Shown: piece by piece, positions 11,006 through 22,322 of the stretch
Layout: the number at the start of each line of letters is the position of its first letter
Numbering within the stretch: position 1 is the first letter of the stretch
Origin: Cylindrobasidium torrendii FP15055 ss-10
Taxonomy: Eukaryota; Basidiomycota; Agaricomycetes; Agaricales; Physalacriaceae
Length of the DNA stretch: 64,000 bases
Assembly: GCA_000934385.1 (NCBI GenBank)
Contig: KN880531.1
Location: forward strand, 1 to 64,000
Direction: 5' to 3'
Translations under genes and position numbers: made by a program
The notes under the pieces: model-generated
Database searches by the model: none
What the model saw: only the letters and a program-made list of their open reading frames with translations
Told to the model about the DNA's origin: nothing

Positions 11006-12222
11006 ATGACGAAGCACAGCAAAAACAACACCGCGTCCTCCATCTTTTCGTATGCAGAGTACAAAAAACTAGATTATGGTACGAAAAAGGTGCGCGTTCT
11101 TCTCTTAGCAAGAGGTTTGCTCATCGTTGCAGCAACGTCTCGGCAACGAGTCCATGAAGCTCTTCAATTCATGTTCACTCTGCCTTTCCAGCGCGCGCGA
11201 GCCCTTGAGCTGTGATCACGGACATGTATTCTGCAAAGAATGCGCCTATGCCGACCTCTGTACTGTCCAACTACCTCGCCGAATGAATTCAGACTGACAT
11301 TGCCAGTGACACAGAAGAAGGACATCAAGCAACAGAAAGCGAAACTTGAGAAGATGAAGCGCGAGGAAGAGGAGGAGAAGGCGCGTGCCAAGCTCGCTGC
11401 CAGGGAACGCGTCCTACACGAGTTTGAGCGTGGTCAACTAGGATTAGCTGCGACATCAACCACTGGGACAACTTCTGCGGGATCTTCAAGCGAAGGTGTG
11501 TTTGTTATCCCTAAATCCTCTTCACATCTTGATGCTTGTAGGCCGGGGGTTGAAGCGCAAATTCTCGTTCGACCAGTCCAAGGCCGAAACCCTTGCACAA
11601 GAAGCCGAGGAAGACGCCCTTCGACAAATCGAGCGCGAACAGGCTGAAGCATTACGAAACAAGCTTCCGGATTTCTGGCTCCCCTCGCTCACGCCAACAT
11701 ACTCAACTGCTGGCGCACCGCGCTCCCTGTCCGACGTGAAGCTCCAGACGACATGCCGCGGTGGAAATCCCGCGCATCCACTCACACTCAAGGCTCTTGT
11801 CCCCGTCAAGTGGATATACTTCAGCAAGACCAAGAGTGCGGGATCTGAAACTGCAGGGAAGGACGACGAGAGCAAGCCGATGTGTCCTTCATGCAAGAAA
11901 ACCCTGTCAAACACCACACTCATGAACCGTACGTCCATGCATTTCCTTCCTATCTCAAGTTGCTGATGGACAAAAGTGATGAAACCATGCGGCCATGTTG
12001 TATGCAAGACCTGTACGGACAATCTACTTGTTGACGAGGAGAAGACGTGCCTAGTGTGCGATACGAAGCTTGTCAAGAAGGATATCATTCCCTTACAACG
12101 TGAAGGTGCGCGACATACCATCCGAAATTCATCGACGATGCTAATGCGCCCTTGCAGGAACAGGATTTGCGAGCGGAGGGTTGGCGGAGGCATCCAAAGC
12201 CGGTGTAGCATTCCAAGGGTAA
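11006..12222 (+). CDS. NOSIP-type RING/U-box protein
   Basis: Homologue of nitric oxide synthase-interacting protein, a conserved eukaryotic E3 ligase linked to spliceosomes. It starts MTKHSKNNTASSIFSYAEYK, the zf-NOSIP signature. After a first intron comes a half-RING (CSLCLSSAREPLSCDHGHVF, then CKEC). A long Lys/Glu coiled coil follows (KDIKQQKAKLEKMKREEEEE), then RGLKRKFSFD. A second RING/U-box has CPSCKKTLSN, PCGHVVCKTC and CLVCDTKL. The last short exon reads GFASGGLAEASKAGVAFQG, a typical NOSIP C-terminus. About 290 residues, the usual family length. Confidence 0.9.
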
Positions 12223-12610
12223 CTGTAAGATTATACGAACTGGAGTGTGTAACGCGAAATATACACCTGACCTTTTCCATTTACATCTTAAGCAAAGAAC
12301 AGTAGACAGTCTAATGAAGCAACAGCCACAGTAGGAAAACGCAAAACAAGTTTCCCACGACCAAGTGCAACTTTGAATGCCGGACATAGATTTGCGATTT
12401 CATGAGCATTGGACACAGTACTTCGAGCGATAGGAAGAACTTGTGAAAGCCAACTCGTAACACTTTACACCGGATAGTTTGCCATGTTCGCAAGCGGGAA
12501 ATTTAAATGCGCTGTATACAGTGTGTACATGGAATGAGGTCTGTAGAAGGCCGTGCTGGATGGTACACTAAGAACACTATACATGATGTCCAACATTCGA
12601 ATACATCTAT
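12223..12610. other. Convergent 3' region
   Basis: About 390 bases between the stop codons of the NOSIP gene and the Zn2Cys6 factor, which are transcribed towards each other. AT-rich; no gene seen. Confidence 0.5.
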
Positions 12611-15600
12611 CTAGTCCATTGGAACAAATGGCACTCCGTACTCTGCCAAAGATTCCGAAAACATGTCACCCATGCCAAAATCTGGCAATACTGACATCCA
12701 CTGCTCCGTCGCAAGAGGCAGAGTATCAACGGCGTTGCGCATCCATTCGTCCATCTCACCCTCCTGGAAGATGCTCATATCCACATCCACTGGCTGTGGT
12801 TGCTCCCACTCATTCACCGTTGTACCAAGATCTCCTAGTGTTGTTTCACGAGCATGTTGCGTATCAGTCGATAGGTTACTGGATGTCGGCGCTGGTGGCA
12901 CCAAATCATGCCTCGTCGGTGTGTCTACTGCTGGATTCCCGTAACTCATCGGCGCCAATCCGAAATGTGTAGGCTCTAGCACTGTCATATCCATCCTGGG
13001 TGCGCTCTGCGCCGGGACGTAACCGGACGGCGGTATGGTAAACGGTGGTGCGCCAGCGACGTATTCCCTCATCATGTCGCATGGAAGCGCTGTTTCTGGA
13101 GGCAGATTCGCAAGGTATTTCAGAGTATGCCTGGGAGAAGACACCGTCAGCGGGCATCGGAATACGACGAAGACAAAATGCCATACACCATTCGTCCACA
13201 AATGTTGAAACTAATGCCAAGGATGAGTATCGTGTGAACTACGGGATCAGAGACAGACGTACTCGACCAAAGACTGATGCAACACCCATGTTATCCTCCA
13301 GAGGTCTAGGATATCTCTGTCCGAAGAGCTGATTGATACGCCTGCCATCCTTCTTGTTCGTATACTTGTCACCAGAACGAGTCCTGCACCGTACGCGACC
13401 ATCTGTTGTCCGGTCATTATTCAAAGGCGTGCAACTCGAATGAGTCGGACTCACATCACCAATGAAGAAGGGCATCCTAGCCTGCCTCTTCATGGTCTCA
13501 AGCAGCCGACCAACAGACCGAGCCGCGTTCAGACATATCGCGCGAGATGGCAAGGCTTGTGGAGAGGAGGTCTTCAGTAAGAATGGCCGATGCACGGTAA
13601 TCTGTATATCGTAGTACAGGATATACAAGACCATCGTGAGATATGATATCTCGGGGCTGTCGGTCAGCTTCTGAGGGTCCCAGCGCACTGAAAAATATTT
13701 CCGTCAACCAAGCGTTTCCACTGTCCAACAGTGGCAAGCGACGCACGGTGCTCCGGAATGGAACCGAACCACGCATTCAGCATGCTATCAATGGCCGCGA
13801 CGGTGCTCTCGCCCTTGTACCCTCCAGCACGCTTGTTCTTCCTGGAGCCGTATATTGTATTGCTAACGTAGGCTTGAATCGGCAAGAGGCGCAGATGGTG
13901 AATGAATGCAGCTATCTTTGTGAGCGTTGGAGTCGTTCCGCCGTCGAAGTAGGCCTCTAGATGCTCATCGTCGCAGTCAATTGGCAAATCCACGTCAATG
14001 CTAGGGTCAATCTGGTAAGCCCGTATTACCAACGGGTTCAGAGCTAGTAGAACGTACTCTTCATCTCGTATGGCCGCAGGACGTCCGAAATATAGCGCAG
14101 TATGCCTGTCCATGAATACAATGGCCCAAAAGGCGCGTTTCTCGATCTCGTCTTCCAGAGTGAGCTTTTGAAGATCACGTCAGCTTACCACAACATATTA
14201 ATGTCAGCTTTATTCACCTTGTCACCATACTGTCGCCGGTTCATACCTAGCTCGAGTGCATACCTCACACCAGCGCCAATCATCGTCCAGTTGGCCTGGG
14301 GGGCAGAAGTTCCCATGCCGTAGTATGTATAAAGCTTCAAGGTTTTCAGTACGTCGTCCAAGGCACGATAGAAAATACGTACACAGCAAAATTGTACGTC
14401 GTGTATGGTTGGTGAGCTGAACAATGCACGGGGAAGCTTCATGATCTGGCTAAAATACTTCCAGCCAGCAGAGTGCCTGCTCAAACCAGCCCCCACCCCT
14501 GGACATATCGAAGGTTCGTCGAATGTATCTGTGTGTTCAGCCGCCCGCGCTTCTGCAGCAGCGACTTCGGAGTCCAGGAGGACGCGGGGGTCGTCGCACT
14601 CTCGACTGGCGATAGCGCATACGCCAAGGACGACAAACCCAAAGCTGTTGTCCACCAAGTGCAGTCCAGCATCCAAGTCACGCTGAAAGCTTGCCCTATG
14701 CAGAATAGGCACAATAGCAGCTCTACGAAAGTAAATATCGACGAGGAGGGCGAGCAGGTCGTCTGGGGGAAAGTCCAGCTCGGGGGGCTTTAGAACAGTG
14801 CCGGACTCCCATGGATGCATCGGCCAGCTGTGACCTAATGGATCAATGACAGGAATTTGGGGGGTATGGTGGACCAGTTTGCACAGGTAGTGGACATTGC
14901 TCGAGGGGCCAAAATATTTCCCGTGTCTGCTGAGCGAGAAACGGTCGAAAGTATTGACCATTTCGTGGAACTCGTCGTCTGTGGGATCTTCATCTGTGGT
15001 TTGGCCAGTAGCACTGGCGGTACTGTGACTCCCTTCAGGCGAGCTGGTGCTACTGCCAGGATTGGGTATAATGTTGGTTGCATGGGCGCTCTCCGCTGCG
15101 TGAACATAGGCCTGGTTCTTCTTGCTGAACAATATCAGTGCATGCTACCTGAGTGTTGAGCTCAGCAGACGCACCGTTCTTCCCGTAACGCATGCTCGAG
15201 CTCCTTCACGCGCCTCTGCAGCCTGAACACACTCTTAGATATGTCCTTGTTTTGCCTAGATCCAAGACTGAAGGACTGACTGGTCATTCCCTTTGGGTCT
15301 CTAAAGGCATATAAGTTTGCGAATGAAGACGTTGAAGAGCAAAGTACACACTGGTCTGTTCTCGTGCAAACACGCTGTTCCGTTCATCTCACAGTTCGAG
15401 CAAGCCACAGAATCACCCTTGGTCGCGCTATCACCTGAGACGCGCAGACTGGTCAACTAGGTATTTCACCCAGAGATATCCAACGCGCACATTTGACTGC
15501 CACAGCTCTGTCAGTATTCACTCCGCGGCATAATGGGCGTTGCGCACTCTTTCTCTTTCTGCAGTAGTCACAGGAACCTGCAAGACGTGTTCTTCGCACT

Positions 15601-15746
15601 GCTGGTATTTCACGGTCTGAAGAGCCTTCACTCATAACGGAAGTGGAATTCGAGGACGGAGTGTTAAGATTTTCCGGAGACGAATTACTTCGGATGGGGG
15701 TAGTGAATGTTAGACGATTGTAGAGATCGGCGGCAGTGTAACGCAT
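12611..15746 (-). CDS. Zn2Cys6 fungal transcription factor
   Basis: The DNA-binding binuclear cluster is spread over three exons. CDYCRKRK joins to IKC (CX2CX6C), and then GDSVACSNCEMNGTACLHEN supplies the second CX2CX6C. A predicted dimerisation coiled coil (FRLQRRVKELEHALREE) follows. The large middle region is the fungal_trans domain, recognised from HSAGWKYFSQIMKLPRALFS, IFYRALDDVLKTLKLYTYYG, and ALELGMNRRQYG followed by a Trp-rich short stretch. The C-terminus is acidic (MSIFQEGEMDEWMRNAVDTL), as in activation domains. The start at 15746 is the first ATG in the frame. An upstream non-ATG extension ends in a splice-donor-like GTGAGT, so a further 5' exon is possible. Target genes unknown. 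Confidence 0.85.
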
Positions 15747-15909
15747 TCCTTCGGCAACAGTACTGCCGCCATTGGCCAACTGTTGGAACTTGGCGCTGAA
15801 GTGCAACGTACTCACGAGGATTGTGATAAGCTCAAGCCACTGTGTTGACTACAGAAAATATCTGACATTGCTACAAGATATGTATGCCTAGCCGTCAGGA
15901 GCTGAAGTC

Positions 15910-17928
15910 CTATCGGGGAGACTCGCTGAGCGCAGTGCCACCGTATAACAGTCCATTTTCTCCATTGATCAATGGCGCTCTCTCCCCTGGTGTCCCAACA
16001 AGGACATTAAGTCTGGGACTTCCACCGCCGAACGCTCTTCTCTCCCGCTCTACAATCCCTCGCATGATGGTCGTGGTAGTCATCCTTCTTGCTGCCTTTT
16101 TGTGGCGGTTGTCCTCGTACCTGTCCGTCTCGTCCACGATCTCTTCGGAAATTATCTCTTCGATGATGTCTAAGAGCATGCCGTCAGTGCACGCGCCTCG
16201 AGACACTTGAGACCACGCACCCTCGAGTGTAATAACACCAATGGCACCTCCAGCAATCCCAGGAGTTTTCGAAATCAATAATAAATGCGCGCGACCAGTT
16301 TGGCTGTACACAAGTCAGGACAACGGATGTCATGCGATACCGAAGTGACATACAAGTAGTCCAACGCCTGGAAGCAATTTATCCTTGGGTTGGCTTCGGG
16401 CAGGATGGAAAGAGGAATCTTTGAGACTGGCAATCCAAGGGCTGGGTCGTAGGTCAAGAGCTACGGGAGGTCAACATAAGTTGCCCTCGCGATTTCGGTC
16501 TAAGGCTCACCCTCTTTACCAATAGGAGCCCAACAAATGCCAGAGGCTTTCCGGGCTCGTGAACGGGAAACCGGGAGTAGCCACTGGTTAACCTACAACT
16601 GTTTAACAGCAAGGCTGACATCAAATCATAGCGCGTACAAAAAGTCAATGAGCTTGTGGTCCAAGATATCATCCGACGATAGTGTCACGACGTCCTAGAA
16701 CAGCTCAGCATCGGCAACATAGCTATAGACGCAAGCCAACCTCGAGCGGTGTCATGATATCCTCGACTTTCTTGTTGTTGAGCTCGAGAACCCCGTTCAG
16801 GATATTGATCTCATCGTCGCGTAATGGCTCCTCTCCGGTCCTGTGGAACTGCAGGAATGACTTGAGCTCTGCTTTCTTGTATGTGTGCGACTCGCTGTGG
16901 CCGAGGACGTAGTCAAGAAGCTTCGCAATAGGCCAGGCGACAGGAGCGAAGAGCCACATCAAGAGCAAGACAAAGGGAGCACATGTTGCGCCAATAGAAA
17001 GGCCGTAGCGGACGCAGACCGACTGAGGGATAATCCTGCCAAAATGAGCTCGAGTGATGAAAGTTTACTGAACCCAACGCACTCTCTATAAAGCAATGGT
17101 TACTTATGTGCGTTTGAGAACTGAACAAATCATTCCACGCACCCAAAAATGACTGGTAGAAGAAGATGCATTAGATCATGATGATCCTCGGGAGTGTGAG
17201 CACTGCGACTTACCAATAGCGGTTGTAGATATTGCGACAGCAGCGATACCCCCACCAATCTATGGGGTAAGTTCAGACACCTGCATCGATAGTGGGCAGT
17301 GTAGAACGTACTGCGCTGTCCAGAAATATCGGAAGGGACTCGTTCACGATCTGTGATGCGCCTTCAGCAGTAGGCTCCATAGTTCAAAAAGCAGACATAC
17401 GACGTTCCCCAATAGCAATACCTGATAGAAAGTCAAATTTCACGCATATAAAGGGAGATGTATTACACGAACGACGAGGACCCAATGTCTCCCTCTCTGC
17501 AAGAGCTTTAAGACTGCGTAAGGTCAGTTTCCATGAATCAAAGAATCGGTCCAGGACGCGAGACGCGCCTTTCTTCGCGTTGGATTTTTCCTTTGGGTCG
17601 TCTGACGAGGTAGAGAGAACACGCAAATGCATTTCGTCCAAGCCCATGAGCCCGAGTGTTAACCTATGGGACGCGTTAGAATCCGCTGGTTGTCTCGGCC
17701 TGGGCCCCGAGAGAGAACGACCGCAGGGCAAAAGCCAAAGACGTACCCAGCAAAAACACCTCCCAAGAGCACAAAAACAATGCTAATGATGATATGATAC
17801 CAAAAAGAAGGTGATCCAATTTCAGTCTCTGGTTCCTCTGGAACAGTTCCGACATTATTGGGCCAGTATATTGAGCGCGCCGAACTTGCGAGAGAGCGAC
17901 ATAGCAGAAGAGCTATTGAGCTTCGCAT
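15910..17928 (-). CDS. Mam3/CNNM-type membrane protein with CBS domains
   Basis: Eukaryotic CNNM/ACDP family (yeast Mam3), membrane proteins of metal or Mg2+ homeostasis, vacuolar in yeast. The protein starts [16 protein letters not shown] and has a first membrane segment [20 protein letters not shown]. The DUF21 core follows, with [32 protein letters not shown]-type sequence and the loop after [24 protein letters not shown] pair comes next: [31 protein letters not shown] and [20 protein letters not shown], then [17 protein letters not shown] basic, low-complexity C-terminal tail closes it. At least eight short introns. Transported ion not shown by the sequence. Confidence 0.87.
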
Positions 17929-18680
17929 TAGGCGACGTGGAGCGAGATGACAGTGGTGGTTGTAGACGAAGCGACCTCGGGCGCAAGGGCCAAGGGAGCA
18001 ATTGCCTCGGAAGCTCGGGACGAAGTCTTTAATGAACATCGATGCCGGCCGGGGCACGACCACAATGGGAAGAGTAACCCACCTATTGGTTTAAGAGCAG
18101 AAAGCATTGCTTAGAAGCTTCTTTCTTGCATAAGTGGCATCTATTCTCAGGACAACACTCAGAATATGAGATGCCATCACAGGCTTGACTGTTAACAAAC
18201 GTTTGTCCCATGCAATGTGGCTTGCAGCCTTTGACTTCAGTCGCTGTGCCTCTTTCAAGCATCTCAGAATTTCGGGCATGTATAGGACCAACATAATGGA
18301 ATAGTGCGTATTGCGTGCTCTGGTGAATCACAATGTCAATAGGGAGCCAGGTGGATTGGTAGGATGGGACTACCGCCTGCGTAGCCTGCCGAGCCATGCT
18401 ATATTCCGCCCGCGCGTATTCGCCCACGAAGCCGTGGCCTGAACTGTCAATGTTCAGGTAACAGTCGCGCGATGGAGAGATTTGCTTGTTTTCAATAGCC
18501 GCTTCCCATTAAAGAATCTATCATATCAAAGGCTTCCCGGCTCGTAACGACAGTCACGCTCCCCGTATCATCGTAGCTAGTGGTAGGGCGTGTGTATAGG
18601 TATCGTGGTAGCATTCATGGTCGTACAACAGGAGCATCGCTAGCTCAAACAGAAGGCGATGCCCAACAATCATACAGGCT
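17929..18680. other. Gap between MAM3-like and LCB2 genes
   Basis: About 750 bases upstream of the MAM3-like gene and downstream of LCB2. Apart from the weak cysteine-rich open frame listed separately, nothing was recognised. Confidence 0.4.
18083..18397 (-). CDS. Weak candidate: small cysteine-rich protein
   Basis: An ATG-initiated open frame of 104 codons, MARQATQAVVPSYQSTW onwards. Its second half holds nine cysteines, including KGCKPHC, SECCPENRC and HLCKK. It has no signal peptide and no recognisable family, and the frame could be a chance opening. It is noted because it sits alone in an intergenic gap and its cysteine spacing is not random-looking. Confidence 0.2.
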   Translation of the reverse strand: MARQATQAVVPSYQSTWLPIDIVIHQSTQYALFHYVGPIHARNSEMLERGTATEVKGCKPHCMGQTFVNSQACDGISYSECCPENRCHLCKKEASKQCFLLLNQ

Positions 18681-20799
18681 CTAGTGTTCCACCGACGGAT
18701 CGATGTTTGCTAACTCTACAGCGCGCGCGCAAACCTCCTCGAGTGGCCACCGCTCCGACCTTGGAATCCCGTTCTTGAGGTCCAACACATCTCCAATCTC
18801 GTCACAAGCCTTGAGAACAATATCGATGTCCTCCTTGGTGTGCGAGGCTGAAACGCAGAACCGCACGCGACTCGTAACAAGCGGCGTGGCAGGGTATGCA
18901 ACAACAACGACAATGATGGGCGTCTTGCGGTCCTTCATCATGCGATGGAAGATGTTCATTTTGCCGGGGTTGAACAGCAGCAAAGGGACGATAGGCGACG
19001 CCGGGTGGCCATAGGTGATGAAACCCAGCTTGACAAGGCCAGTATGGAGGTACCGCGAGTTGAAGGCGAGGCGACGAAGGCGGTCGCGACCTTCCAGACC
19101 AGAGGTGAGTGCCGGCGGCAACGATACCCACTGTGGCAACGAAGACGAGGGCATCGGGCCAGGGTACCGGTAAGTGTCGTCCTCAATTGCGCGCGGTGTC
19201 GATGGTGGCTTCACTCCCATGATACTGGCCATGCTGGCGATGATTTGGGTCAGCACCGGGGGTGTCATTGCCTCTGCATATGCGCCAGAGTAGCCACGAA
19301 CACGAAGGCGGTCAATGAGAGTCTTGCTGCCTGAGATATAACCGCCAGCAGCACCGAAAGACTTGGTGAAAGTGCCCATGAGTATGTCGATCGAACGGGG
19401 GTCAATACCGAAGTAGTTAGCGACGCCGCGGCCGTTAGGTCCGAGGGCACCAACGGAATGAGCCTCGTCAACGAATAGATTGAACTAGCGAGGCCCTGTC
19501 AGAAATGGAAGCAAGGCCAATCAACCACGCATTACCTTGTACTTCTTCTTGAGTTGCATTATCACCGGCAGGTTGACCAGAGTGCCCTCCATACTGTACA
19601 GGCCCTCCACAATGAGAAGAATCTTTTTCCATGGTCGATGGGTTTTGGGTTGGCCTTGAGAAATCACCTCGCGAAGCAACGACTCGAGCGAGTTCATGTC
19701 GTTGTGCTTGAACATACGAACGCTCGCACCGCTAAGGCGCACGCCAAACCGAATGGACGCGTGGTTCAGCTCGTCGGAGATGACGAGGCAGCCTCTGTTA
19801 ACCAATGCAGGGATAACGGTGGAGTTTGTGGCGAATCCCATGGACGAAATAAGCGCATCTTCCTGGCCCACGAAATCGGCAACAAGTGCTTCCGCAACCT
19901 GATGGATGTCGCTAGAACCTCCCTCGAGTCGCGAGCCGCAGGTGGTGACTCCGTACCGCTTCAGGCTCTCCTCGACGACGTCCGCGCATCCTCCGCGGGC
20001 TTGTGCAAAACCCAGATAGTTGTAGGACGAGATATTGAGTGCGCGCGTGTGGCCACCAGTAAACTTCTGAGTGTAGTTGAAATCGGTCGAATAGCGGTCA
20101 ATAAGCTGGATGGTGCGGCCTGCGACACCGGTGATGGGCTGTGAGAAACAGTCGTCGATGCGTAATTTGAGCCGACGGGTATAGAACGAGTCAAAGTCCG
20201 AATTCAGAGGGGCGTATCCCTGGAAGGAGTTAGTAAGAGAGATTTGATCCCTGCGGAAAACGCACGTCGTGAGGCATAAGGTGCTTATAGTATTGGGGAT
20301 GCAGGCGCTTCCCAAAGAAGTCGCGACAGTGACCCAGGATGATGAGGAGCAGGTAGGAGATGTATGTCGAGAGGAGAATGTAGTAAGGCGGGTCCTGCTC
20401 AACATGTTCGGGCAAGACTGTGCCCTGCGGATGCTGGGATGTATAGCGGTACGCCTCTTCCGAGCAGTGCCCATACTCGGTGTGGATTGTGCTAAAGACT
20501 TGCTCGGATGTTGGAGCCCTCATGGGCAGCGCGAGTCCGTCGTCGTTGTCGATTTCCTGTTCGTTGAGAACCGTGTCTTCTGTCGAGGTCGTGACGGATG
20601 ACGAGAAGGACAGGGCGGGTGTTGCTGTTGGCGTCGGAGAGCGACTCCCGCGGGCTCTCGCGTCTGCCTGAGACAGAGCGGACAAATAAGATGCAGCCGA
20701 AGACATTTGTGGAGTGGATTGCTGCTTCTTGAACATCGACGACGACGGAGAGGACCTGCTTAAGGCCATAGGGGAGGGGAGCGAAGAGCCAGTGGGCAT
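18681..20799 (-). CDS. LCB2: Serine palmitoyltransferase subunit 2 (Lcb2)
   Basis: Catalytic PLP subunit of serine palmitoyltransferase, which condenses serine with palmitoyl-CoA to start sphingoid-base synthesis in the ER membrane with Lcb1. A Ser/Pro-rich cytosolic N-terminus is followed by a membrane segment YYILLSTYISYLLLIILG and FFGKRLHPQYYKHLM. The AOS-family core reads GYAPLNSDFDSFYTRRLKLR, LNISSYNYLGFA, CGSRLEGGSSDIHQ, NHASIRFGVRLSGA and LFVDEAHSVGALGPNGRG. The Schiff-base lysine is in GTFTKSFGAAGGY. It ends with the C-terminal domain, KEDIDIVLKACDEIGD. Length (about 640 residues) and order match fungal Lcb2. A LINE relic lies about 400 bases upstream of its start. Confidence 0.95.
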
Positions 20800-21179
20800 G
20801 AAATGCGCGACGCTCGTCGTCGTCGTGGACAGCGAACAAGTTTGCAGCCCCTGAGAGACCGGGAGACAGGTTGGCTAAACCCGGGTAGAACCTAGATATA
20901 CAGTATTTGTCATGCTCTCTTGTCATCGCAACCTCGTGAATACGGCTGCCGGGTACGCAAAAAAATTGTAAATCAGCACTCAAGGCAAATTCGTCTTGCC
21001 TTCCTCGCCTTTCAGCAGTTCTGACCAGGTTCTGACTGCCATGTACTCACGATAAACCTCACAAATACCACCTTGGCCATGCCGTTAGACGGCAGATCCC
21101 GTGACTGTAACGGACTGAACCTCCTCCGCCAGTGGCACCTTCGGCTCATCCGCGGCAACGCACGGCACAGCTCAGTCGA
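20800..21179. other. LCB2 upstream region
   Basis: Open frames here on the minus strand are shadows extending from LCB2 exon 1. No separate gene was seen. The region must hold the LCB2 promoter and is bounded at its far end by the LINE relic. Confidence 0.5.
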
Positions 21180-21193
21180 TAACTTGAACCACC
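21180..21193. repeat. Target-site duplication, 3' side of LINE relic
   Basis: TAACTTGAACCACC, identical to positions 21770-21783. It flanks the A-rich tail of the minus-strand element. Confidence 0.85.
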
Positions 21194-21769
21194 TTTTCTT
21201 TTTCAAAGATCCTATTACGCGGTAGCGTATGTAAGGGTGATCCGCTAAGTAGCTATCTAGCTCTACGCCATATAACTACTTTGTCCGTCTCTGCTACTAT
21301 ATTCTGTTCCTATACTTGATATACTCGAGCTATCGCTCGTGAGCTCTCTTCGAACCCTTTTGGGCGTCCCAATGGAACTCCCCTATGCCTTTCTTCCTCC
21401 GCGTGTTTGCTTCTCGTTTTTCCTCCTCGTGGTACAATCTCTCCCCGTCATCTCCAGTTGTTCGCTTCCATCCGCGCCAATCCGTCACCAAACATCCCCT
21501 GGTTGAACCTCCCCGTTCCGTGTGCGTATCTGAGCAGCTCCCTCACCCCCTTCTCCGTATTCATCAGGTTTTTCATCGTGGGGTCCATCTTCTCGTATCT
21601 CATCCCCTCGAACATCAACATCCGGTCGAACTGGTAGGTTGGGCACACCATCACGAAATGGAACACCGTCTCCCTCTCGTATCCGCACGTAGGGCACTCT
21701 GGCGTTGGTGCTGATTGCGCACATATGTTGTACAGATGTGCGTTCAGTGCGCAGTGCCCCGTGCGGAGC
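21194..21769 (-). mobile_element. 5'-truncated non-LTR retrotransposon (LINE) relic
   Basis: Reading leftward, the minus strand opens in the middle of a Pol C-terminus: LRTGHCALNAHLYNIC, then PECPTCGYERETVFHFVMVC. This is the CX2CX8HX4C zinc knuckle that ends many fungal LINE reverse transcriptases with an RNase H domain. The frame closes at 21448, and about 250 bases of 3' UTR run to an A-rich tail (GAAAAAGAAAAA on the element strand) next to the target-site duplication. No reverse transcriptase or endonuclease part remains. 5' truncation, an A-rich 3' tail and a 14-bp duplication are the marks of target-primed reverse transcription. The identical duplications suggest a fairly recent insertion. 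The copy cannot move by itself. Confidence 0.85.
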
Positions 21770-21783
21770 TAACTTGAACCACC
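21770..21783. repeat. Target-site duplication, 5' side of LINE relic
   Basis: TAACTTGAACCACC, an exact copy of 21180-21193. It marks the truncated 5' end of the inserted element. Confidence 0.85.
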
Positions 21784-22322
21784 ACGAAGGGGTTGAACGT
21801 TGAACGTTGAACTCTCATATTCTAGTCCAGATTGCCCAATGCAACTACATATGTAGAACGGTCTGGAGCAAGGACATAATATGGGCAGTCAAGAGTACAT
21901 GCTGTTGGGCTTCTCCAGTTTCCCCACTTCGACAAGTAGTCGTGTTCTGCAATACCCATGGGACAATGAAGCTCCCACCATAATCAGAGTCTTGGTCCTC
22001 ATCAGTCTGTACCAATCCCCGTAGTGAACCAATTACGACTATGTGACCTTGGGCTGCCAATTTGCCTGACACTCCTGACATCAAAGCTTATGACTCTCGA
22101 AAGTCCAAAATTTCGTTGCATCCTTATTGCGCGCGGCGTCGGGATCGCCTTCGCCGACGCGCTCCTTCGATCGCTTGCTCCTAGACTGCTCCTAGATAGA
22201 CGATCCACATCCGCTGCTAGCCGGTGGCCAACCCCTTGCTTCCATCGCCGATAAGTGCGAGGGGGCATCACTCCATAATTTTGCATTTTGGACGGACCGT
22301 CTCTTGACTCACTACCACCACC
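21784..22322. other. Upstream region of the aminotransferase gene
   Basis: About 540 bases between the LINE relic and the aminotransferase start. It begins with a short tandem repeat (GTTGAAC three times, 21791-21811). No gene was seen. Confidence 0.4.
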
